A stretch of 64,000 nt of DNA from Rhizobiales bacterium Y(2018) (GCA_005502925.1 SCPD01000003.1:310001-374000), one strand, 5' to 3'; counted from the stretch's first letter, positions 52,318-61,361 are shown. Notes: a model not told the origin generated them from the letters alone. Numbers and translations are program-made.

Positions 52318-54045
52318 TCAGTGAGAATGGCGCGGCACGCCGGCATCGCGCCGGCCGACCAGGAAGTCGAAGTCGCAGCCCTGATCGGCCTGCAGCACAC
52401 GTTCGACATAGAGGCTCTGATAGCCGCCGCCTTGCGGTTGCTCAGGCGGCGTCCAGGCCTTGCGGCGTTCGGCGAGCTCCGCCTCGTCGACAAAGAGCTC
52501 GAGCCGCCGTCCGGCCACATCGAGCTCGATCAGATCACCGTCCCGCACCAGCGCCAGCGTGCCGCCGCTCGCCGCTTCCGGCGCCGTATGGAGGACGACC
52601 GTGCCATAGGCCGTGCCGCTCATGCGCGCATCGGAAATACGTACCATGTCGGACACGCCCTGCTTCAGGAGCTTGGCCGGCAGCGGCATGTTGCCGACTT
52701 CCGCCATGCCGGGATAACCGCGCGGTCCGCAATTCTTGAGCACCATCACCGAATTGGCGTCGATGTCGAGCGCCGGATCATCGATGCGGGCATGATAATG
52801 CTCGATGCTCTCGAAGACGACGGCTCGGCCTTTGTGCTGCATCAGCGCCGGCGTCGCCGCCGAGGGCTTGATGACGGCGCCATTGGGCGCCAGATTGCCG
52901 CGCAGGATGGCCATGCCACCCTGCTCCGTCAGCGGCTTGTCGAAGGGCCGGATGACCTCGGGATTGTAGTTCGGCGCGTCCTTGACGATCTCACCGATCG
53001 TCTTGCCGAAGATGGTTTGCGCGTCACGATGGAGCAAACCTGCTTCCGCGAGAGTCCGCATGACGGCGCTCAGTCCGCCGGCATAATAGAAGTCCTCCAT
53101 CAGGAATCGGCCCGACGGCATGAGATCGACGATGGTCGGCACGTCGCGGCCGAGCCGGTCCCAGTCATCCAGGCTAAGATCGACGCCGATGCGCCGCGCG
53201 ACGGCGATCAGATGCAGCACCGCATTGGTCGACCCGCCGATCGCGCCATTTACCCGGATGGCATTCTCGAAGGCGGCGCGGGTCAGGATGTCCGACATGA
53301 TGATGTTGTCATTGACGAGTTCGACGATACGTCGGCCAGCAAGATGGGCGAGCACGCCCCGGCGCGCATCGACGGCGGGAATCGCGGCATTGTCGGGCAT
53401 GCCGATGCCGAGCGCCTCGACCATGCTGGCCATGGTGGAAGCGGTGCCCATCGTCATGCAGCTGCCGGCCGAGCGGCTCTGGCCCTGCTCGGCGGCCAGG
53501 AAGTCGTTGAGCGGCATGCGACCCGCTTTCACATCCTCGTAGAATTTCCACACATGGGTGCCGGAGCCGATGGTCTGGCCGCGGAAATTGCCGTTGAGCA
53601 TCGGGCCGCCCGACACCGCGATGGTCGGCAGGTTGCAGCTCGCTGCGCCCATCAGCAGAGCTGGCGTGGTCTTGTCGCAGCCGACGAGGAGAATGACGCC
53701 GTCGATCGGATTGCCACGGATCGATTCCTCGACATCCATGCTGGCGAGATTGCGGAACAGCATCGCAGTCGGGCGCAGATTGGATTCGCCCAGCGACATC
53801 ACCGGGAACTCGACCGGCATGCCGCCCGCCTCATAGACGCCGCGCTTCACATGCTCGGCGATGCCGCGCAGATGGGCGTTACAGGGCGTGAGCTCCGACC
53901 AGGTATTGCAGATGCCGATCACCGGGCGCCCGTCGAAGAGATGGTCTGGCAGGCCCTGATTCTTCATCCAGCTCCGATGCATGAAGGCATTCTTGCCCGC
54001 GCCGCCGAACCAGGAGGCCGACCGCAACTTACGCCGTTCCGTCAT
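52318..54045 (-). CDS. IlvD/Edd-family sugar-acid dehydratase
   Basis: This 575-residue Fe-S dehydratase has the three cluster cysteines Cys55 (ELTPCNAHL), Cys123 (LLVGCDKTTPAL) and Cys196 (SAGSCMTMGTASTM), and Lys125 in the Mg site. This spacing and the short, araC/pentonate-type N-terminus (ASWFGGAGKNAFMHRSW) point to aldonate dehydration rather than valine synthesis. It should turn a pentonate or hexonate into a 2-keto-3-deoxy acid. A GGAGA site precedes ATG 54045. Its 5' end overlaps the end of the FadR-type regulator gene by 17 bases. Confidence 0.9.
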   Translation of the reverse strand: MTERRKLRSASWFGGAGKNAFMHRSWMKNQGLPDHLFDGRPVIGICNTWSELTPCNAHLRGIAEHVKRGVYEAGGMPVEFPVMSLGESNLRPTAMLFRNLASMDVEESIRGNPIDGVILLVGCDKTTPALLMGAASCNLPTIAVSGGPMLNGNFRGQTIGSGTHVWKFYEDVKAGRMPLNDFLAAEQGQSRSAGSCMTMGTASTMASMVEALGIGMPDNAAIPAVDARRGVLAHLAGRRIVELVNDNIIMSDILTRAAFENAIRVNGAIGGSTNAVLHLIAVARRIGVDLSLDDWDRLGRDVPTIVDLMPSGRFLMEDFYYAGGLSAVMRTLAEAGLLHRDAQTIFGKTIGEIVKDAPNYNPEVIRPFDKPLTEQGGMAILRGNLAPNGAVIKPSAATPALMQHKGRAVVFESIEHYHARIDDPALDIDANSVMVLKNCGPRGYPGMAEVGNMPLPAKLLKQGVSDMVRISDARMSGTAYGTVVLHTAPEAASGGTLALVRDGDLIELDVAGRRLELFVDEAELAERRKAWTPPEQPQGGGYQSLYVERVLQADQGCDFDFLVGRRDAGVPRHSH

Positions 54046-54862
54046 TTTCTTTTTCTCCGTTGGCTTGACGTGTCTGTCGTGAGGCGAGGATGTGCCGGAC
54101 ATCTTCCTCGGCCTTGTCGATCAAGGTGAGCATGGCGCGCCGCGCGCCTTCCGCATCGCGCGCCGCGATCTTCTGCACGACATCGCGATGGAGCGGCACC
54201 GAAGGGCGCTGGCCTTCGGGCAGATCGTTGGTCAGGCGGAAGCTCGTCACCAGCGCGGTCTCGATCAAAGCGGCGAGTGACCCGATGAGCTCATTGCCGG
54301 TCATGCGCAGGATCGACTGGTGATAAACGAGATCGGGCTCGGCGAAGCGCTCGCTGTCATCGGCCGCCTCTTCCATCTCGACGAGTACCGCTTCGAGCTC
54401 GGCCACCTGGTCGGGCGTCGCGCGCTCGGCGGCAAGCCCTGCCGCCATCGGCTCGATGGCGCGGCGCAATTCGAACAGGCTGCGCACATCATCGCCACTG
54501 CCGGCACTGGCATAACGCCAAGCCAGCACATCGGGATCGAGGAAATTCCACTGCGAACGCGGGCGCACCTTCGTGCCGGTCTTGGGACGCGATTCGATGA
54601 GGCCCTTGCCGGCCAGAACCTTGATCACCTCGCGCAGAACCGTGCGGCTCACACCTTGCGCGGCGCTCCAGTCATCGGCATTGGGCAACGGGTCGCCCGG
54701 TACGAAGTCGCCGCGCACGATGCGCTGGCCGATCTGGTTGAGCACCGTCGCATGGAGGCCCCCCGACGCCAGTCCGGCCGACCTCACCGGCTTCCGGCCG
54801 ATCAGATTCGCAAAAGAATTCCTAGGTTTAGCGCGACTCGTTGCATTCTTCATATTATTCAT
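54029..54862 (-). CDS. GntR-family regulator, FadR/FCD type
   Basis: This protein of about 277 residues has an N-terminal extension of about 35 residues rich in basic and polar residues, a winged helix (NADDWSAAQGVSRTVLREVI, then SRPKTGTKV) and an FCD effector domain with DLVYHQSILRMTGNE and a late LHRDVV His. FCD proteins often sense sugar acids or carboxylates. Candidate starts are 54898, 54862 and 54853; none has a clear ribosome site. It overlaps and precedes the dehydratase-SDR pair and presumably controls them. Confidence 0.85.
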   Translation of the reverse strand: MNNMKNATSRAKPRNSFANLIGRKPVRSAGLASGGLHATVLNQIGQRIVRGDFVPGDPLPNADDWSAAQGVSRTVLREVIKVLAGKGLIESRPKTGTKVRPRSQWNFLDPDVLAWRYASAGSGDDVRSLFELRRAIEPMAAGLAAERATPDQVAELEAVLVEMEEAADDSERFAEPDLVYHQSILRMTGNELIGSLAALIETALVTSFRLTNDLPEGQRPSVPLHRDVVQKIAARDAEGARRAMLTLIDKAEEDVRHILASRQTRQANGEKENDGTA

Positions 54863-54868
54863 ATAATA
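54853..54868. promoter_or_regulatory. A/T-rich palindrome over FadR-type gene start
   Basis: TATTAT-TCAT-ATAATA is a perfect palindrome with 6-bp arms in an A/T-rich patch that overlaps two candidate start codons of the FadR-type gene. It could be an operator, which would argue for a start at or downstream of 54853. It could also be coincidence in A/T-rich DNA. Confidence 0.3.
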
Positions 54869-54973
54869 GCTTTTAATAAGACGATGAAGGGCCGTCAATA
54901 CGCGGCGGGAGCAAACAGCCCCCTTCGCGCTCCGATGCCCTCCCGTCGGAAAAAATAGTCAGGGAGAAACATC

Positions 54974-56008
54974 ATGACGATCAAACTCAACCGCCGCGCG
55001 ATGATCGCGATGGGCGTCGCCGCACCGGCTCTGCTCCGGACAAGCTGGGCGCGCGCCACCAGCGAGCTTCGGGTAATGGCCTGGCAGGGCTATGCCGATG
55101 ACGACTGGGTCAAGGAATTCCAGGAGCAGACGGGCATCACCGCCCAGGTCGTCTTCATCGGCACCGATGATGAAATCTGGGCGAAGATCAAAGGCAGCGA
55201 AGGCAAGGACTTCGACGTCTTCGCGGTCAATACGGCGCAGCTGCAGCGTTATATCGATGGCGGCCTCACCACGCCGCATGATCTCGCCAAGCTGCCGAAC
55301 CAGAAGAATGTCTTGCCGCGTTTCCAGGACCTTGCCCAGATCAAGGGCATCATGCGCGACGGCAAGGTGCATGCCATTCCGTTCTGCTTCGACTCGATCG
55401 GCCTCATCTATGACAAGGCCAAAGTGTCGCCGGCGCCCGATTCCTTCACCATCCTGTGGGATCCGAAATATAAGGGCAAGGTGCTCGCCTATGACAATGG
55501 TGAGCATAATTTCTCCTTCACCGCGCTCACGCTGGGCTTCCCCGACCCGTTCCATCTGAGCCCGGAGCAGATGGGCCAGATCAAGGCGAAGCTGTCGGAG
55601 CTCAAGCAGAATGTGCTCAGCTTCTACACGACACCCGACGAGGCGCTGCAGCTCTACAAGAGCAACGACGTGGCGCTCATCTGGGCCAATTACGGCCAGC
55701 AGCAGGTCAAGGCGATGAAGGATGCCGGCGCCGATATCGGCTATGTCAATCCGAAGGAAGGGGCGCTCGCCTGGCTCGACACCTGGGCAATGACCAGCGG
55801 CGTGCAGGACAAGGATGCGGCGGAAGCCTGGGTCAATTTCCTGCTGCAGAAGAAGATCGGCGAGCAGCTGTCTGAGCGCACCGGCTTTGGCAACACGGTC
55901 GCCGAGACCGGCAGCGCCAATGCGAACGACAAGCTCGTCTGGCTCGAATTCGTCGAGGATCCGACCAAACGTTCTGACCTCTGGAACGAAGTCAAGGCGC
56001 AGCCTTAA
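54974..56008 (+). CDS. Polyamine-type substrate-binding protein (PotD-like), second copy
   Basis: This 344-residue periplasmic protein has a twin-arginine-like signal (NRRAMIAMGVAAPALLRTSW, cut near ARA) and the PotD-family opening ELRVMAWQGYADDDWVKEFQ. Other segments are AIPFCFDSIGLIYDKAKV and VALIWANYGQQQVKAMKDAG. An AGGGAGA site precedes the ATG. It is separated from its two permease genes by an inverted repeat. Sequence differs widely from the PotD-like protein at 25202, so ligands probably differ. Confidence 0.9.
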   Translation: MTIKLNRRAMIAMGVAAPALLRTSWARATSELRVMAWQGYADDDWVKEFQEQTGITAQVVFIGTDDEIWAKIKGSEGKDFDVFAVNTAQLQRYIDGGLTTPHDLAKLPNQKNVLPRFQDLAQIKGIMRDGKVHAIPFCFDSIGLIYDKAKVSPAPDSFTILWDPKYKGKVLAYDNGEHNFSFTALTLGFPDPFHLSPEQMGQIKAKLSELKQNVLSFYTTPDEALQLYKSNDVALIWANYGQQQVKAMKDAGADIGYVNPKEGALAWLDTWAMTSGVQDKDAAEAWVNFLLQKKIGEQLSERTGFGNTVAETGSANANDKLVWLEFVEDPTKRSDLWNEVKAQP

Positions 56009-56045
56009 GACAGCTTTATGCTGAGCCGTCACTTTCCCCCTCACT

Positions 56046-56145
56046 GTCATCCCGGCGAAAGCCGGGATCCACTAAACTCGTGCAGAACGTGCGACGCTAT
56101 TTGCGTGGCGGGGCTTTTGTGGATCCCGGCTTTCGCCGGGATGAC
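56046..56145. repeat. 27-bp perfect inverted repeat pair
   Basis: The left unit (56046-56072, beginning GTCATCCCGG) is the exact reverse complement of the right unit (56119-56145, ending CGGGATGAC), with 46 bp between. Each unit is itself a hairpin (CCCGGC-GAAA-GCCGGG). This is a well-known class of dispersed intergenic repeat in alphaproteobacteria. It lies between the binding protein and the permease genes. Confidence 0.85.
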
Positions 56146-56195
56146 GGAAATGGAGTGTCATGCCTTCGCTGTTCTGCCGCATTGAGGGATAGCGC

Positions 56196-57050
56196 ATGTT
56201 GTTCGTCGGAGACCGGCAGGCGAAGGGCTGGCGTATCGCCATCTCAGCCCTCGCCTATGGGCTTCCCTTCCTCTTCATCATCGCCCCACTTTTGAGCTTC
56301 CTCACCTACAGCTTCTTCTGGGTGGAGGGCGGCCAGATGCATTACGACCTCACCTGGCGCAATTACAGCCGCTTCTTCACCGACGCGATCTTCATTCCTG
56401 TCCTCTGGCAGACCTGTCTTCTCTGCCTTGCGGTCGCGGTGCTCGCCGCCCTCCTCGGCTATCCGGTCGCCTTCCGCCTCGCGACCTTGTCGGGACGGCG
56501 CAAATATATCCTGCTGATGCTGGTGCTGGTGCCGCTGCTGATGAGCTACATCATCAAGATCTACGCGATCCGCAGCATTCTCGGCGGCAACGGTTTCCTC
56601 AACCGCTTCCTGGTCTGGGCCAATCTCATCGATCAGCCGTTGACCCTCTTCGTCTTCAACCTCAATGCCGTGCTGCTCACCCTCACGGTGCTGCTCATCC
56701 CCTTCGCCATCCTGCCGATCTTCCTGTCGCTCGAGCGCATCCCGAAAAATCTCATCGAGGCCTCGACCGATCTCGGCGCCTCCAACTGGCAGACCTTCTG
56801 CCGCGTTATCCTGCCTTTGAGCCTGCCCGGCGTGGTGACGGCGACGAGCTTCGTCTTCGTGCTCGCGATCGGCGACTTCCTGACGCCGCAAATGGTCGGC
56901 GGCCCCAACGGCTTCACTTTCGGGCGCATCATCTACAGCCAGTTCGGCGCCGCCTTCAACTGGCCCTTCGGCGCCGCCCTGTCGGTCATTCTGGCTCTGG
57001 TCATGAGTGCGGTGATCGCGCTGGGCCGACGCTTCGAGCGGCAGACATGA
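56196..57050 (+). CDS. Polyamine-type ABC permease (PotB-like), second copy
   Basis: This 284-residue membrane protein has the PotB pattern, with the EAA loop NLIEASTDLGASNWQTFCRV and the LLMSYIIKIYAIRSILG segment. A GAGGG site precedes the ATG. It overlaps the PotC-like start (ATGA type). No ATPase gene follows before the convergent operon begins. Confidence 0.9.
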   Translation: MLFVGDRQAKGWRIAISALAYGLPFLFIIAPLLSFLTYSFFWVEGGQMHYDLTWRNYSRFFTDAIFIPVLWQTCLLCLAVAVLAALLGYPVAFRLATLSGRRKYILLMLVLVPLLMSYIIKIYAIRSILGGNGFLNRFLVWANLIDQPLTLFVFNLNAVLLTLTVLLIPFAILPIFLSLERIPKNLIEASTDLGASNWQTFCRVILPLSLPGVVTATSFVFVLAIGDFLTPQMVGGPNGFTFGRIIYSQFGAAFNWPFGAALSVILALVMSAVIALGRRFERQT

Positions 57051-57844
57051 TGCAGCTCTCGCGCCTCGCCTCATTCGGCCTCTCCGCCCTGACGGCCCTC
57101 GTCTTCGTCCTGCTTTACGGGCCGCTGCTCGTTCCCATCACGTCGTCCTTCTTCGAGATCGCGCGCGGCGACGTGCAATGGACGAGCCCGTCGCTTTCGG
57201 CCTATGCCGCGCTGACTCGTAATGAAGGCATCATCACCGCCTTCCTCAACACGCTGATCGTCGGCTTCTCGGCGACTTTCCTCGCGGTGCTGCTCGGCAT
57301 TCTGTTCGCCATACATTACCGCAATGGCGCCACCTTCGGCCGCGACCTGATGCAGTTCGTGATCTTCCTGCCCTTCCTGATGCCGCCCATCATGATCGGC
57401 CTGTCGCTGCTGATCTTCTTCCGCGAGACCGATGTGCCACGCTCGCTTCTGACCGTGATCATCGGGCACACGGTCTTCGTGCTGGCGCTCGCCTACCGCA
57501 CCATCGTCGTCCGGCTGCAGTCGCTGAGCGTCAGCTATATCGAGGCCTCCTATGATCTCGGCGCCTCGAGCTGGCAGACTTTCGTCTATGTCGTGCTGCC
57601 CAATCTCAAAAGCGCGCTCATCGGCGCCGCCATCCTCTGCTTCGCGCTGTCATTCGACGAGACGATGATCAGCCTCCTGGTGACGGGAACCGACAACACG
57701 CTGCCGATCCGGCTGTGGGCGATGATGCGGCTCGGCTTCACGCCCGACATCAATGCGCTGGTGGCGCTCATCCTCGCCTTCACCACGCTGATGTGTGTTC
57801 TTGCTGTCCGCTATCTCCTGCCGAAGGAAGCCGAAGGAACCTAA
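57047..57844 (+). CDS. Polyamine-type ABC permease (PotC-like), second copy
   Basis: This 265-residue membrane protein has the EAA loop YIEASYDLGASSWQTFVYVV and the FALSFDETMISLLVTG segment of PotC-like permeases. It ends the short binding-protein/permease/permease unit. Its stop overlaps the stop of the convergent sugar permease gene by four bases, so there is no space for a dedicated terminator. Confidence 0.9.
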   Translation: MMQLSRLASFGLSALTALVFVLLYGPLLVPITSSFFEIARGDVQWTSPSLSAYAALTRNEGIITAFLNTLIVGFSATFLAVLLGILFAIHYRNGATFGRDLMQFVIFLPFLMPPIMIGLSLLIFFRETDVPRSLLTVIIGHTVFVLALAYRTIVVRLQSLSVSYIEASYDLGASSWQTFVYVVLPNLKSALIGAAILCFALSFDETMISLLVTGTDNTLPIRLWAMMRLGFTPDINALVALILAFTTLMCVLAVRYLLPKEAEGT

Positions 57845-58815
57845 CGGCGCTGCGATTCTCGGCCCGAGAGCAGAAGCAGCAGCAGGATCAGCGACCCGAA
57901 AAGAATGCTGCGCCAGCCGGCGGATGCATTGACGACGGTGATCAGCGCCGTGATGGTGACGAGCAATATGGCGCCCGGAATGGTGCCGGCATAGGATCCG
58001 GAGCCGCCCAGAATCGAGGTGCCGCCGAGCACCACCGCGGCGATCGAGGCGAGCAGATAGGGATCGCCGATACCGACATAACCCTGGCCGTTCATGCCGA
58101 GGATCAGCACGCCGGCAAGCCCGGCGGTGAGACCGCTCACCGCATAGACGGCCATGGTCGTCGCCTGGACATTGATGCCCGACAGAGCGCTCGCCAGCGG
58201 ATTGGCGCCCAGCGCATAAAGCCTGGCGCCGAAAGGCGTCGCATGCAGCACCGCAAGCGCAGCACCCGAGACCACGGCCCACAGCAACACACCCGCCGGA
58301 ATGCCGATGATACGCGCATTGCCGAGCCAGGCGAGCAGCGGATTCTGCGCCGAAATGGCGGTGCCGCCGGCGATGAGGATGAGGACGCCCTGCAGGAAGG
58401 TCGCCATGGCGAGCGTCATGATCATCGGATGGATGCGCAGATAGGCGACGCCCAAACCATTGAGGAAGCCGATCGAGGTCGCCGCCGCCAGGATGATCAG
58501 GACGGCAAAGGCGCCGCCGCCGTCACCCGACAAAGCGACCAGCGGCACGCCGACGGCGCTCACCGTGACGATGGCGCCGACGGAGAGATCGATGCCGCCG
58601 GCGATCACCACATAGGTCTGGCCGATGGCGACGAGGCCGATCACCGCGGCGAGCTCGAGCAGATAGCGCAGATGCCCATAAGAGCCGAAGCCCGGCTTGG
58701 CGAAACCCGCCACGATCCATACAAGTATGACGATGGCGACGGTGAGGAAGGCGCGGTTGCGCAGGAGCGCTTTGGGGCTCCAAGCCGGAAAGCGGGAATT
58801 GTTCGCCTGGCTCAT
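57841..58815 (-). CDS. Sugar ABC transporter permease (CUT2)
   Basis: This 324-residue polytopic protein has YVVIAGGIDLSVGAIVTVSA, HPMIMTLAMATFLQGV and IAAVVLGGTSILGGSGSYAG, all RbsC-like. The frame is open much further upstream, but that part is an out-of-frame read of the neighbouring permease gene. The ATG at 58815 overlaps that gene's stop (ATGA) and gives a normal N-terminus. It is the last gene of the operon. Confidence 0.9.
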   Translation of the reverse strand: MSQANNSRFPAWSPKALLRNRAFLTVAIVILVWIVAGFAKPGFGSYGHLRYLLELAAVIGLVAIGQTYVVIAGGIDLSVGAIVTVSAVGVPLVALSGDGGGAFAVLIILAAATSIGFLNGLGVAYLRIHPMIMTLAMATFLQGVLILIAGGTAISAQNPLLAWLGNARIIGIPAGVLLWAVVSGAALAVLHATPFGARLYALGANPLASALSGINVQATTMAVYAVSGLTAGLAGVLILGMNGQGYVGIGDPYLLASIAAVVLGGTSILGGSGSYAGTIPGAILLVTITALITVVNASAGWRSILFGSLILLLLLLSGRESQRR

Positions 58816-59783
58816 GGCCTCCTCCGGAAACGGGCGGTCAACTGTGGCAAGGCCACCGCGCCGATGATGATCAGGCCTTGCGCCACATATTGCGCGACCG
58901 GTGGAAACCCTAAGAAGAACATGACATTGATCATCACGCTCAGCAGCAGGCTGCCGGCAATGGCGCCGCGCATCGTGCCGCGTCCGCCGAGGAAGCCGAC
59001 ACCGCCCAAGACCGCGGCGGCGATCGAATTGAGGGTGAAGGCCTGGCCGATGACCGGATCGCCGGAGCCGGTCTGCGCGGCGATGAAAAGGCCCGCCAGT
59101 GTCGAGAGCAGGCCGCTGATCGCATAGGCGGCGATCCGCGCCGCATCGACCGGCACGCCGGCGCGATAGGCGCCGACTGGATTCTCGCCCGCCGCATAAA
59201 GACTCAGGCCCAAAGGTGTGGCGAGATAGAGCTTCCACAGCAGCGCCACCAGGAAAACCAGCCCTAAGGCGGCGGGCGTGTTGCCGGCGAGCAGATCGGA
59301 AAACCAGCCGGGAATGGCGCCGCCCGGGCGCGGCAGGATGAGCAGCGCCAGGCCGCCGATGATGAAGGAGGCGGCGAGCGTCACGATGATCGCCGGCAGG
59401 CGCAGGCGGATGGCGATGACGCCGCACAGCGCGCCGATGGCGAGGCCCGAAGCCGAGACCGCGACGATGCCGCCGGCGACGCCGAAATAGCCGCTCATGG
59501 TCGTCGCCGCGATCACCGCGCCGAGGCTCACCGTGGCGCCAATCGCCAGGCTGATGCCGCCGGTCAGCATCAGGATCGCCTGCGCCATGGCGACGAGCGC
59601 CAGCGGCAGCCAGCTCTGGGCGAATTTGGACACGCCGGCCACGCTCAACAGGCCCGGAAAGAGATAAGCATAGAGCGCCAGGAAGGCGGCGACGACAGCG
59701 AACAGGCCCATGAGGCCGCGATTGCGTTCTCCCTGCGCGCGCCAATAAAGCCGATCATCGCCGGTGCGGGTCAAACTGCTCAT
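58812..59783 (-). CDS. Sugar ABC transporter permease (CUT2), partner
   Basis: This 323-residue polytopic protein has AQAILMLTGGISLAIGATVS and SIAAAVLGGVGFLGGRGTMRG. It overlaps the ATPase stop at its start (ATGA) and the next permease at its end. The two permeases form a heterodimer, as in the importer at 4694-6621. Confidence 0.9.
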   Translation of the reverse strand: MSSLTRTGDDRLYWRAQGERNRGLMGLFAVVAAFLALYAYLFPGLLSVAGVSKFAQSWLPLALVAMAQAILMLTGGISLAIGATVSLGAVIAATTMSGYFGVAGGIVAVSASGLAIGALCGVIAIRLRLPAIIVTLAASFIIGGLALLILPRPGGAIPGWFSDLLAGNTPAALGLVFLVALLWKLYLATPLGLSLYAAGENPVGAYRAGVPVDAARIAAYAISGLLSTLAGLFIAAQTGSGDPVIGQAFTLNSIAAAVLGGVGFLGGRGTMRGAIAGSLLLSVMINVMFFLGFPPVAQYVAQGLIIIGAVALPQLTARFRRRP

Positions 59784-61285
59784 GCGGCCACCTTGGCGGC
59801 TTCGGCGCCCATCGCGGCGGCGACGATCGCTTCCTCGCTGATCTGCTCGCGTTCCAGAAGCGCCGCGATGCCGCCTTCACGCATCACCGCGACACGGTCA
59901 CAGAGATGCACGAGCTCCGGCGTATCGGAGCTCGACAGCACGATGGCCTTTCCTTGAGCGGCGAAGCGGCGCAGCAGCACATAGATCTCGCGTTTGGTCT
60001 CGACATCGACGCCGCGCGTCGGGTCGTTGAGCAAGAGGATCGGCGGATCGGCCGGCATCCATTTGGCGAGCGCCACCTTCTGCTGATTGCCGCCGGACAA
60101 GGCCTGGACCTGGCGGGTGAGATCGCCTTTGATGCTGAGCCGGTCGGCGAGCTCGGTCGCGAGCTTGCGCTCAGCGGCGGGGTCGCGTCGGCTCAAACCG
60201 CGTGCCTTGCCGAAATCCGGCAGCATCATGTTCCAGGCGATCGAATGAATGAGATGCAGGCCCTCACGCTTGCGGTCGGCCGGCACATAAGCGAGGCCCA
60301 GCGCATTGGCGCGGGAAACCGATGACGGCAAACCGGCGACATTATTGAAGACGGCGCGGCGGGCCGAAGCCGGCAAGGCGCCATAGAGGCCGAGCAGCAG
60401 ATCTTCCTGGCCCTGGCCGACAAGGCCGCCAAGCCCCAGGATCTCGCCGCGTTTTATGTCGAGATCGATATCGCGCAAGAGCCCCGAAGAAAAGCCTGCG
60501 ACCTCGACAATGGTCTGGCGCTCCGGGCTCGGTGTCCAGTGCGGAAAGAGGTCGCCCGGATCACGCCCGACCATCAGCCGCACCAAGCCCGCGGCATCGA
60601 CGCCCTGCAGCGAACGGTCGGCGGTCACCTTGCCGTCCTTCAGCACGGTGACATGCTCGCACAGGCGCATCACCTCATTGAGGCGGTGCGAGATGTAAAG
60701 AATGGCGGTGCCTTCCTGGCGCAGACGCTGCAGCAACCGCGTCAAGGTCTGCGCCTCATGGGCCGAGAGCGAAGAGGTCGGCTCGTCGAGCACCAGGATG
60801 CGGGGCTTGCGGAACAATGCCTTGGCGATCTCGACCATCTGGCGGCGGCCGAGCGGCAGATCGCCGACCGGGGTGCTCAGATTCTCTTCGAGGCCGACCA
60901 GATCGCAGACCTCGCGCGCTTTCCGCGCCAGCGCCTTGTAGTCGATGAGCCCGAAGCGGCGCGGATAGGCGCCGAGGCCGATATTCTCGGCAATGGAGAG
61001 ATCGCTGGTCAGGCTCAATTCCTGCTGCACCACCGCGATACCGGCGCGGCGCGCCTCGGAAGGTGTCAGCCGGCGATGGCTGCGCCCGTCGATCTCGATC
61101 TCGCCGCCATCGGGTGCCAGCGCGCCAGACAGGAGGTTGATCAATGTGGATTTGCCGGCGCCGTTTTCGCCAAGCAGCGCATGGATGCGGCCCGGCTCGA
61201 GCGCGATCGACACATTCTGGAGAACGGGGTTGCCGAAGAACGACTTCGACAACCCATTCGCCTTGATGATGGCTTGTGGCGTCAT
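59780..61285 (-). CDS. Sugar ABC transporter ATP-binding protein (CUT2)
   Basis: This 501-residue double-domain ATPase has intact Walker A GENGAGKST (39-47), Walker B RILVLDEPTSSLS, then a second domain with GLVGQGQEDL, YVPADRKREG and LSGGNQQKVALAKW. It is a normal RbsA-like protein, unlike the altered one at 49939. It follows the binding-protein gene after a gap that holds a stem-loop. Confidence 0.92.
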   Translation of the reverse strand: MTPQAIIKANGLSKSFFGNPVLQNVSIALEPGRIHALLGENGAGKSTLINLLSGALAPDGGEIEIDGRSHRRLTPSEARRAGIAVVQQELSLTSDLSIAENIGLGAYPRRFGLIDYKALARKAREVCDLVGLEENLSTPVGDLPLGRRQMVEIAKALFRKPRILVLDEPTSSLSAHEAQTLTRLLQRLRQEGTAILYISHRLNEVMRLCEHVTVLKDGKVTADRSLQGVDAAGLVRLMVGRDPGDLFPHWTPSPERQTIVEVAGFSSGLLRDIDLDIKRGEILGLGGLVGQGQEDLLLGLYGALPASARRAVFNNVAGLPSSVSRANALGLAYVPADRKREGLHLIHSIAWNMMLPDFGKARGLSRRDPAAERKLATELADRLSIKGDLTRQVQALSGGNQQKVALAKWMPADPPILLLNDPTRGVDVETKREIYVLLRRFAAQGKAIVLSSSDTPELVHLCDRVAVMREGGIAALLEREQISEEAIVAAAMGAEAAKVAA

Positions 61286-61322
61286 GCCCCCGACCTGAAA
61301 TCCACTCTCATCCTACAAGTAT

Positions 61323-61361
61323 TTCCCCCTCGCCCGTTGCGAAGCAATAGGAGAGGGGGAA
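61323..61361 (-). terminator. Stem-loop between binding protein and ATPase
   Basis: Arms TTCCCCCTC and GAGGGGGAA (9 bp, perfect) enclose a 21-base loop that itself contains a TTGC-GAA-GCAA hairpin. It begins 12 bases past the binding-protein stop on the coding strand. The outer flanks are A/T-rich on one side only. Confidence 0.55.

Noticed and set aside
52318-54045. Dihydroxy-acid dehydratase (IlvD) of valine/isoleucine synthesis
   Set aside because: The short N-terminus with ASWFGG and the SDR and FadR-type neighbours match aldonate dehydratases better.
57841-59745. Single 634-residue permease by reading through
   Set aside because: The N-terminal part is an out-of-frame read of the neighbouring permease. 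The ATGA overlap at 58812-58815 shows two separate genes.
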